From: Treponema sp.
Lineage (GTDB): Bacteria > Spirochaetota > Spirochaetia > Treponematales > Treponemataceae
Assembly (NCBI GenBank): GCA_017622055.1
Contig: JAGARY010000098.1
Coordinates: forward strand, 1 to 5,344
Direction: 5' to 3'
Length of the DNA: 5,344 nt
Under the pieces are notes generated by a model. That model saw only the letters and a program-made list of their open reading frames with translations. It was not told the origin of the DNA and searched no databases. Made by a program: the position numbers and the translations under genes. Below, piece by piece: positions 1 through 4,604 of the stretch. The number at the start of each line of letters is the position of its first letter. Position 1 is the first letter of the stretch.

Positions 1-290
1 ATTTTTTCTTTAAAAAAGGCTCTATGTTTCTCTGAACAAATAATATTTGATTCAATTTTAGTATTTTCAGTAATCTTTTCAATATTCGTAGTGACTTTTC
101 TATTTGAAGAAATTTTTGAAATCATACCTGTATCCAAAAAATGTGCAATTCTTTCTGTAAGTTCAAGCTTCCCACCAGATACTGGCAAACCGTTTTCTCT
201 ACAAAAATCAATAAGTTCTTCTTTTAAATAGTAAAAGTTCAAAAATGATTTTGAATCTAATTCTTTGCTTAAAATTGGTCTTTCAGACAT
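1..290 (-). CDS. SAP domain / DUF6434 protein, N-terminal part (runs off the window)
   Basis: The frame is open from an ATG at 288-290 to the window edge, giving 96 codons with the C-terminus missing. A strong ribosome binding site (GGGGAG at 299-304, 8 bases before the ATG) fixes the start. Residues about 20-55 form a SAP-type helix-extension-helix segment (FYYLKEELIDFCRENGLPVS, then GGKLELTERIAHFL), a fold that usually binds nucleic acid. After a polar linker, residues about 75-96 (TKIESNIICSEKHRAFFKEK) match the beginning of the DUF6434 domain that normally follows SAP in this small family of roughly 190 residues. I recognise the arrangement with good confidence, but the family has no established reaction. 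A DNA- or RNA-binding role is inferred from SAP alone. The gene follows the DUF1349 remnant by only 16 bases. I found no convincing promoter of its own, though one could lie inside the remnant. Confidence 0.85.
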   Translation of the reverse strand, partial: MSERPILSKELDSKSFLNFYYLKEELIDFCRENGLPVSGGKLELTERIAHFLDTGMISKISSNRKVTTNIEKITENTKIESNIICSEKHRAFFKEK

Positions 291-306
291 TTAGAGCTCT
301 CCCCTT

Positions 307-447
307 TTACATTTCAACCAAATACCTAAAATGATAATAAGTTCTTTGCCACAAATCTGTGTGAGGTTTTGTAATAATTTCAATTTAGTCCGAAGTTACA
401 GAATAACTTGCAGGTTGTCGCGTCCATTTAAATTGATTTAAGTCCAT
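307..447 (-). pseudogene. Remnant of a DUF1349 gene (in-frame stop, C-terminus lost)
   Basis: This stretch fills most of the gap between GNAT C and the SAP gene. A ribosome binding site (AAGGGA, 453-458) stands 5 bases before an ATG at 445-447. Translation gives MDLNQFKWTRQPASYSVTSD and then a TAA at 385-387. Reading on in the same frame gives IEIITKPHTDLWQRTYYHFR, followed by YLVEM and a second TAA at 307-309. The residues on both sides of the first stop are the typical beginning of DUF1349 proteins (concanavalin-like fold, about 200 residues), where a lysine or similar residue usually sits at the stop position. The family's next segment (NDNA...) is absent, so homology ends near position 325 and some 150 residues are lost. 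I therefore see one nonsense change plus a 3' truncation. Identification is from memory of the family; the frame and stops are directly visible. Confidence 0.8.
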
Positions 448-487
448 ATTTTTCCCTTATATCTTTTTTGCACCATAATTTTATTCT
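445..487 (-). repeat. Repeated intergenic leader, copy 2 (before the DUF1349 remnant)
   Basis: This segment runs from the stop codon of GNAT C to the start codon of the DUF1349 remnant. It resembles the leader at 1502-1542 along its whole length: an exact 15-base block (plus-strand CCATAATTTTATTCT, 473-487), then on the minus strand an A-rich run, an AAGG-type ribosome binding site and an ATG. Small gaps occur only in the A-rich middle. The exact block covers the end of the upstream reading frame in both places. Confidence 0.6.
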
Positions 488-987
488 ACGGTCAAAACAT
501 ATTTTATAATTTCACAGAATTTTTCTTGATATTCACCTTTTCCGTGAAAAATCCTTTTAAATCCACATTTTTCAAGCACTTTTTGAGAAGCAACATTTTC
601 GGCACAAGTTATTCCATAAACATTTTTCAATGATTTTTTTTGCATAATATCTGCTAAAAATGCTTTTAGAGCTTCGGTGGCATATCCTTTCTTTGTGTAG
701 GATTTTCCAATATGATAGCCAACTTCGTATCCTTTTTCTATAGAAACCAGCTGGACATAACCAATATTTGTACCATTTTTCAATAAAACAGGATACACAA
801 AAGGTCCAGTTTCTGATTTATAGGCTTTGATGAGAAAATCTATTGTATTTTGTGCTTCCTCCACAGATTCAAAAACTTCGTCTGGCAAAAATCTTCTTGT
901 ATCTTCGTCTAAAGAGTTTTTGTAGACACTTTCTGCCATAGAAATGTCAAACTCGGTGATAATTAGCCTTTCAGTTTCTATGTGCAT
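481..987 (-). CDS. GNAT-family N-acetyltransferase C (RimJ/RimL-like)
   Basis: This is a 168-residue protein of the Acetyltransf_3 type, which moves an acetyl group from acetyl-CoA to an amine; the substrate is unknown. It opens with the usual MHIETERLII strand. The acetyl-CoA pyrophosphate loop is at residues about 99-107 (KKGYATEAL), and the late motif NVASQKVLEKCGF is at 131-143. I start it at the ATG at 985-987 because family members begin at this point. The frame continues open to an ATG at 1045-1047, but that would add 20 unrelated residues inside GNAT A. The gene overlaps the end of GNAT A by 17 bases in another frame, with only a weak ribosome binding site (GAGTGG, 998-1003, 10 bases away), so translation is probably coupled. 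It is only distantly similar to GNATs A and B. It ends with TAA at 481-483. Confidence 0.85.
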   Translation of the reverse strand: MHIETERLIITEFDISMAESVYKNSLDEDTRRFLPDEVFESVEEAQNTIDFLIKAYKSETGPFVYPVLLKNGTNIGYVQLVSIEKGYEVGYHIGKSYTKKGYATEALKAFLADIMQKKSLKNVYGITCAENVASQKVLEKCGFKRIFHGKGEYQEKFCEIIKYVLTVE

Positions 988-1504
988 AGTTTTTTTTCCA
1001 CTCATGTCGGCTAATTCCAAAAGCGTACGACACATCATTTTTTTCATCAGGATATTCTTTCAATTTTTTCATACCGATTTTTTGAGCCGTTTTATACGAA
1101 GGAACATTTGAATATTTCATATACGAATAAAGGCAATCATATTCTGTGTTTTCAAAAGCCCAATCTCTAACAGCCACCGCAGCTTCGGACACAAAACCCT
1201 GATGCCAAAAATCCTTATGAATATGATACCCAATTTCTGGCAAAAGTTTTCCATCAATATTTTGAATTGTAATGCCACAGTCTCCAATCAATTTTCCAGA
1301 ATCTTTTAAACAAACCGCCCACAATCCAAAACCATAATTTTTGTAATTTTCCTGATTCCATTTTATCCAACCTTTTACCCGGTCAGCATCAAAAGGCTTT
1401 GGATAATATTTCATCACTTCTGGGTCAGATAAAATCTCAAACAAAGAGTCAAAATCATCATAAGTAAATTCACGTAAAATTAAGCGATTAGTTTGAATGT
1501 ACAT
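971..1504 (-). CDS. GNAT-family N-acetyltransferase A (paralogue of GNAT B)
   Basis: This is a 177-residue acetyltransferase of the RimJ/RimL-like Acetyltransf_3 group. The N-terminal strand is MYIQTNRLILREF. The acetyl-CoA loop region is at residues about 101-117 (HQGFVSEAAVAVRDWAF), where the usual Gly-x-Gly/Ala pattern is altered to G-F-V. The late motif is NVPSYKTAQKIGM at 133-145. The ATG at 1502-1504 is supported by AAGGA (1511-1515) six bases upstream. From residue 3 to 169 I count 16 differences from GNAT B in 167 positions, so about 90% identity. The C-terminal tail after Trp169 (KKNYAHRN) is unrelated to that of GNAT B and overlaps the start of GNAT C. The gene lies 37 bases after the ATPase stop and probably shares its transcript. 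The substrate is unknown; small molecules, including antibiotics, or protein N-termini are possible. Confidence 0.9.
   Translation of the reverse strand: MYIQTNRLILREFTYDDFDSLFEILSDPEVMKYYPKPFDADRVKGWIKWNQENYKNYGFGLWAVCLKDSGKLIGDCGITIQNIDGKLLPEIGYHIHKDFWHQGFVSEAAVAVRDWAFENTEYDCLYSYMKYSNVPSYKTAQKIGMKKLKEYPDEKNDVSYAFGISRHEWKKNYAHRN
998..1498 (-). repeat. Direct repeat, GNAT core, copy A
   Basis: This 501-base segment codes for residues 3-169 of GNAT A. It matches 4056-4556 without gaps at the protein level (151 of 167 residues by my count) and in the same orientation. Similarity stops abruptly at the C-terminal Trp codon, exactly where the gene begins to overlap GNAT C. Confidence 0.9.
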
Positions 1505-1542
1505 AATTTTTCCTTATTTTTTTTAATCCATAATTTTATTCT
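1502..1542 (-). repeat. Repeated intergenic leader, copy 1 (before GNAT A)
   Basis: This is the spacer between the ATPase stop codon and the GNAT A start codon. Its plus-strand block at 1528-1542 is identical to 473-487 (CCATAATTTTATTCT). The rest has the same order of parts as the second copy: an A-rich run, a ribosome binding site (AAGGA, 1511-1515) and an ATG. It is two bases shorter than the copy at 445-487. Confidence 0.6.
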
Positions 1543-2771
1543 TAAGCAAAATACAAATCTTTTTTGTGCAATAAAAAATCTTCAATATTTATATGAGTAA
1601 TTCCATCATGAGAAAGATCTATTTTATCCAAAGACAAAACATATTTAGGTGAAGCATCTTTTATTGGTTTAAAAGCGTCAAATTCTCTTTTTATTGTTTC
1701 TTCACTAGGCATTAAATATGATACTTGCATAAAACATTTTTTTTTGCCATCAATTACTACAAAATCAATTTCGCCTTTATAAGTTTTTCCCGTGTAAACT
1801 GAATATCCTCTTAGTATAAGTTCATTATAAATTATATTTTCCAAAAAAAATGTATCTTCATAATTTATTAGATTTGTATTTATTGTTCTAAATCCTGTAT
1901 CAATGGCGTAATGTTTTTCTATTGTTTTTAATACTTCTTTTCCAACTATATTGAATCGTTTTACTCTAGATACTAAATACGCTTTTTCAAGTTTTTCTAC
2001 ATAATTATAAATTGTCTTTTTTTCTATTCCAGATTTGTTTTTTTCGTTCTGTGTGTTGTAATAATTTGTTATCTTTTCTGCTGAAAATTCTTTTCCGGCA
2101 TTTGAAAGCACATAACTTGAAATTGTATTAAATTTATATTTTTCAATATTTGAATCCCTTTTATAAATATCTTTTTCCACAATTCCTTTAAAGACATCTT
2201 CCAAATATTTTTTTATTTCACTTTCATCTTCAAAAACAAATCTTTGAGGCATTCCACCCCATTTGATATAATCAATTATAAAATTTTCGGGAAGAGGTTT
2301 TTCATTTATTTCGAACAATTCAATAGCTTCTTGATATGAAAATGGCATTATTTGAAATTCAACAGTTCGACCTACAAGAAGTGTAGCAAGTTCCCCAGAT
2401 AAAAGTGTTGAATTGCTTCCTGTAACAAAAATTGAACAATTCAAAGTTGCCTTAAAAGAAGCAAGAACTTTTTCAAAATCTTTTACATGTTGAATTTCAT
2501 CAAAAAACAAATAATACTTTTTTGAATCCTTAATGAAGGGGTTTATATATTCATGCAGTTTTTTTGCAGTATTTATTTCTTCAAATTCAAAATCTTCAAA
2601 ATTCATATAAATAATATGATTTTCTGTAATTTTAAGTTTTAGCTCATCCATAATTTGATTAAGAATGATAGATTTTCCACAACGCCGAACTCCTGTCAAA
2701 ACTTTTATGAGATCGATGTCATAGTATTTTCTAATTTTTGAAAGATATAATTCTCGTTTTATTATACGCAT
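1542..2771 (-). CDS. AAA_14/DUF4143 family ATP-binding protein
   Basis: This 409-residue protein has the standard layout of the family. An N-terminal P-loop ATPase domain carries Walker A at residues 27-34 (GVRRCGKS), Walker B at about 86-92 (YYLFFDE) and a sensor motif at 118-121 (GSNS). A C-terminal DUF4143 region contains the nuclease-like pattern E334-x-D336 and Q349-V-S. That pattern resembles a PD-(D/E)xK fold with Gln in place of the usual Lys, as is common in this family. Length is typical and the gene looks intact. The biological role is not established; such genes are often present in many copies per genome and are patchily distributed. The ATG at 2769-2771 is the only plausible start: an in-frame stop lies 12 bases upstream and there is no ribosome binding site. 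It is strongly AT-rich compared with the kinase next to it. GNATs A and C probably follow it on one transcript. Confidence 0.93.
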   Translation of the reverse strand: MRIIKRELYLSKIRKYYDIDLIKVLTGVRRCGKSIILNQIMDELKLKITENHIIYMNFEDFEFEEINTAKKLHEYINPFIKDSKKYYLFFDEIQHVKDFEKVLASFKATLNCSIFVTGSNSTLLSGELATLLVGRTVEFQIMPFSYQEAIELFEINEKPLPENFIIDYIKWGGMPQRFVFEDESEIKKYLEDVFKGIVEKDIYKRDSNIEKYKFNTISSYVLSNAGKEFSAEKITNYYNTQNEKNKSGIEKKTIYNYVEKLEKAYLVSRVKRFNIVGKEVLKTIEKHYAIDTGFRTINTNLINYEDTFFLENIIYNELILRGYSVYTGKTYKGEIDFVVIDGKKKCFMQVSYLMPSEETIKREFDAFKPIKDASPKYVLSLDKIDLSHDGITHINIEDFLLHKKDLYFA

Positions 2772-2777
2772 ATAAAC

Positions 2778-2805
2778 ATTTTACACTAATTCAAAAATAA
2801 ATCAA
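2778..2805 (-). promoter_or_regulatory. Probable promoter of the ATPase gene (possibly leaderless mRNA)
   Basis: On the minus strand, TTGATT (2800-2805) is followed by a 16-base spacer and TAAAAT (2778-2783), each one or two bases from consensus. Only six bases separate the -10 box from the ATG at 2771, so transcription would start at or very near the start codon. Together with the missing ribosome binding site, this suggests a leaderless message. AT-rich DNA gives many chance promoter matches, so the call is moderate. Confidence 0.45.
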
Positions 2806-2818
2806 GTTTGTGTAAAAT
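2778..2818. promoter_or_regulatory. 9-bp inverted repeat around the ATPase promoter (possible operator)
   Basis: ATTTTACAC (2778-2786) and GTGTAAAAT (2810-2818) are perfect inverted copies separated by 23 bases. The left arm coincides with the -10 box and the right arm lies just outside the -35 box. The centres of the arms are 32 bases apart, about three turns of DNA, so both would face the same side. This is the geometry of an operator pair, but no regulator gene is visible in the window. Confidence 0.4.
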
Positions 2819-2829
2819 CTTTGCATTAA

Positions 2830-2870
2830 GCTATGGAGCCCCTTTAGTCCATAGCAAGCGTTCAGCTTGC
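2830..2870. repeat. Two adjacent hairpins between kinase and ATPase
   Basis: GCTATGGA (2830-2837) pairs with TCCATAGC (2848-2855), an 8-bp stem with a 10-base loop. GCAAGC (2854-2859) pairs with GCTTGC (2865-2870), a 6-bp stem with a 5-base loop. The two stems share two bases. They lie 18-58 bases after the kinase stop codon. There is no clear T-run next to either stem on the minus strand, so a classical terminator is doubtful. They could block 3' exonucleases or be a REP-like repeat. Confidence 0.5.
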
Positions 2871-2887
2871 GACAGAATGCCCATACT

Positions 2888-3790
2888 TTACATATTTAAC
2901 AACTTTTGCACTTCTTCAATTGTTGGCGGATTTAGCGGCAACGGAAAGCGTGAAATTGCGATTGCAGAACATGCGCTTGCAAAACGAACAATTTGGTCGT
3001 CGGAAAAACCTTTTAAAAGTCCATAAACGCAGCCCGCCTTAAAAGTGTCGCCGGCGCCCAAAGTGCTTTTTACTTCCACAGAGAATGGCTTCATCCGTTT
3101 TGGGCTCTGCCCTTTGCGTCCGTAAATCATATCTTTTTCGCCAGAAGTGATTATTACAAGACCGTCTGTATTTTCAACCAAAAGTGCGTAAATTTCTTCA
3201 AGGGATTTTCCTTTGTACGCATCAGAACCAGTACATTCTTTAGAAACAACATTAATTGCAGCGTGTTGATGAAGGCGAGAATCGTGGCGGCAATCAATTG
3301 TAACATAAGGCTTTTTGTGTTTTATACAAAGTTCTGTAACCGCTTCTGTTGCTTCCAAAAAAAACGGATCAATTGCAGCAACTTTACATTCAACAACATC
3401 ACTTTCTTTTGGCATACTCCAACGACGTTTTGCGCCCGGTTCATAAAGCGACTGAAAAACTCCCATTGGAGAGCGAACAAGCCCCGCAATCACAACATAA
3501 TCCATTAAACCTTGGTATTCTGGATCAAAAAACAACGATGATAAATCTACAGTTTTGTCTTTATAAAAATCTTTTAAAAGAGGCGCAACTTCTGTTCCAA
3601 TGTGAGTTCCATCAATTTTTACACTAACGCCCAAAGACGCCAAAACAGTTGCCGCAGTTCCAGTTTCTCCACCAGGTAAAAAATATTTTGCTTTAAGTTC
3701 CGAATATTCATCCGGCCGCAAAAATTCCCCTTTAAGCAAAAAAGAATGAGTCCCCAAAACTTGCCCATGCATATAAACTTCTGACGCCAT
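2888..3790 (-). CDS. PfkB/ribokinase-family carbohydrate kinase
   Basis: This 300-residue cytoplasmic kinase is predicted to phosphorylate a sugar or related alcohol with ATP. The first family signature is at residues about 40-54 (GGETGTAATVLASLG). An ATP-site segment VIITSGEKD lies before the second signature, STLGAGDTFKAG (242-253), which contains the anion hole GAGD and the catalytic base Asp248. Family members usually have Asp-Thr before GAGD; here the Asp is replaced by Ser242. The N-terminus also lacks the common G-D-x-x-x-D opening. The sugar cannot be named from sequence. The ATG at 3788-3790 is fixed by a strong ribosome binding site, AGGGGG at 3796-3801, five bases away. The gene has its own promoter and appears monocistronic. 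It is clearly richer in G and C than its neighbours, consistent with a resident chromosomal gene. Family confidence is high; substrate is unknown. Confidence 0.92.
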   Translation of the reverse strand: MASEVYMHGQVLGTHSFLLKGEFLRPDEYSELKAKYFLPGGETGTAATVLASLGVSVKIDGTHIGTEVAPLLKDFYKDKTVDLSSLFFDPEYQGLMDYVVIAGLVRSPMGVFQSLYEPGAKRRWSMPKESDVVECKVAAIDPFFLEATEAVTELCIKHKKPYVTIDCRHDSRLHQHAAINVVSKECTGSDAYKGKSLEEIYALLVENTDGLVIITSGEKDMIYGRKGQSPKRMKPFSVEVKSTLGAGDTFKAGCVYGLLKGFSDDQIVRFASACSAIAISRFPLPLNPPTIEEVQKLLNM

Positions 3791-3795
3791 AAAAT

Positions 3796-3850
3796 CCCCC
3801 TGATATGTTGTGCTAAATATAATTATTTTCTAGAAGAACCAATAAGTCAA
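3796..3850 (-). promoter_or_regulatory. Promoter and ribosome binding site of the kinase gene
   Basis: On the minus strand, TTGACT (3845-3850) and AATAAT (3822-3827) are separated by exactly 17 bases, and each box differs from the sigma-70 consensus at one position. Transcription would start near 3815, giving an untranslated leader of about 25 bases. The leader includes the AGGGGG ribosome binding site at 3796-3801. No operator-like repeat is seen between the boxes and the start codon. Confidence 0.65.
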
Positions 3851-3905
3851 GAAGAATAATGGCGCAAAAAAATTGGGATAGGCGCATTTCGTGGCTTGCC
3901 TAAAA

Positions 3906-3955
3906 TCGAAAATCCGTTAAAAAACAAGCCGTAAGGGTTGTTTTAGGATTTACGA
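3906..3955 (-). terminator. Long imperfect hairpin, candidate terminator of the DUF89-GNAT B unit
   Basis: The outer arms TCGAAAATCC (3906-3915) and GGATTTACGA (3946-3955) pair with one mismatch. Inside them, AAAACAAGCC (3921-3930) pairs with GGGTTGTTTT (3935-3944) with one mismatch and a GTAA loop. On the minus strand the inner stem leads straight into six Ts (3919-3924). An alternative fold pairs minus-strand CAAGCC (3962-3967) with GGCTTG (3925-3930) just before the same T-run. Position after GNAT B and before the kinase promoter suits a terminator, but the inner stem is mostly A-T. Confidence 0.4.
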
Positions 3956-3968
3956 AAAAATGGCTTGA

Positions 3969-4036
3969 CCAGATTTATCTGGGCCCTATACGGCCGGTGC
4001 TTCGCACTCGCTTCGCGCCCACTCAATTCTTGGCGC
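3969..4036. repeat. GC-rich cluster of short palindromes after GNAT B
   Basis: In an otherwise AT-rich spacer, this stretch packs CCAGAT-TT-ATCTGG (3969-3982), GGGCCC (3981-3986), CGGCCG (3991-3996), GTGC-TTC-GCAC (3998-4008), CGC-TTC-GCG (4009-4017) and GGCGCC (4032-4037). The heptamer GCTTCGC occurs twice, four bases apart. Such clustering looks like a dispersed intergenic repeat (REP-like), but I cannot show other copies from one window. The remaining spacer, 3851-3905, holds no gene that I can see. Confidence 0.4.
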
Positions 4037-4040
4037 CGCT

Positions 4041-4604
4041 TTATTTTACAACATTCCACTCTTCACGACTTATACCAAATGCAAAGGACACATCATTTTT
4101 TTCATCTGGATATTCTTTCAATTTTTTCATACCGATTTTTTGTGCAGTTTTATACGAAGGAACATTTGAATATTTCATGTACGAATAAAGACAATCATAT
4201 TTTGTGTTTTCAAAAGCCCAATCTCTAACAGCCGCCACAGCTTCCGACGCATAACCTTGCTGCCAAAAATCTTTATGAATGTGATACCCAATTTCTGGCA
4301 AAAGTTCCCCATCAATATTCTGAATTGTAACGCCACAGTCTCCAATCAATTTTCCAGAATCTTTTAAACAAACCGCCCACAATCCAAAACCATAATTTTT
4401 ATAATTTTCCTGATTCCATTTTATCCAACCTTTTACCCGGTCAACATCAAAAGGCTTTGGATAATATTTCATTACTTCTGAATCAGAAAGGATTTCAAAT
4501 AAAGCGTCAAAATCCTCATCTGTAAATTCCCGTAAAAGTAAGCGATTAGTTTGAATGAGATAATGTTGCTTTCTTCTTAAGGTACACTCTATTTTTTTAA
4601 TCAT
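4041..4604 (-). CDS. GNAT-family N-acetyltransferase B (paralogue of GNAT A)
   Basis: This 187-residue acetyltransferase is about 90% identical to GNAT A over residues 17-183. It has the same RLLLREF opening, the loop region QQGYASEAVAAVRDWAF and the late motif NVPSYKTAQKIGM. It differs at both ends. The C-terminus is NVVK instead of KKNYAHRN. At the N-terminus there is no ATG where GNAT A starts (the matching codons are TAT CTC). The only in-frame ATG, at 4602-4604, adds an unusual 14-residue basic leader (MIKKIECTLRRKQH). That ATG overlaps the last 8 bases of the DUF89 gene and has no well-placed ribosome binding site, so translation probably depends on coupling to DUF89. Either the gene works with a relocated start or it is poorly expressed. 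The substrate is unknown. The downstream side is the palindrome cluster. Confidence 0.85.
   Translation of the reverse strand: MIKKIECTLRRKQHYLIQTNRLLLREFTDEDFDALFEILSDSEVMKYYPKPFDVDRVKGWIKWNQENYKNYGFGLWAVCLKDSGKLIGDCGVTIQNIDGELLPEIGYHIHKDFWQQGYASEAVAAVRDWAFENTKYDCLYSYMKYSNVPSYKTAQKIGMKKLKEYPDEKNDVSFAFGISREEWNVVK
4056..4556 (-). repeat. Direct repeat, GNAT core, copy B
   Basis: This 501-base segment is the second copy of the GNAT core at 998-1498, in the same orientation, with about 2.56 kb between the copies holding the ATPase and kinase genes. Several runs of more than 50 bases look nearly identical by eye, for example around 4350-4440 against 1292-1382. Confidence 0.9.

Noticed and set aside
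391..410. AAGTTA-CAGAA-TAACTT inverted repeat as a terminator after GNAT C
   Set aside because: It lies within the coding frame of the DUF1349 remnant, the stem is AT-rich and no T-run follows.
988..1047. Longer N-terminus for GNAT C, starting at 1047 or 1005
   Set aside because: The extra residues lie inside GNAT A, have no family similarity, and the conserved acetyltransferase opening begins at 987.
1542..2771. ATPase plus acetyltransferases as a new defence or toxin system
   Set aside because: AAA_14/DUF4143 genes and GNATs are common accessory genes. Adjacency in one window, without a conserved set or an antitoxin partner, does not support a system.
2808..3026. A 72-codon plus-strand open frame over the end of the kinase gene
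   Set aside because: It is antisense to the kinase and the hairpin spacer. It has no recognisable domain and no good ribosome binding site.
3263..3627. Two plus-strand open frames inside the kinase gene
   Set aside because: They are antisense shadows of a well-supported gene and their translations look random.
3898..3948. Integron attC-like site (GCCTAAAA ... TTTTAGGA around a hairpin)
   Set aside because: Integron cassettes occur in some treponemes, but the essential AAC and GTT triplets of the attC core are missing on both sides, and no integrase is visible.
3965..4228. Two plus-strand open frames across the palindrome cluster and the end of GNAT B
   Set aside because: They consist of spacer plus antisense GNAT B sequence, with no independent evidence of coding.
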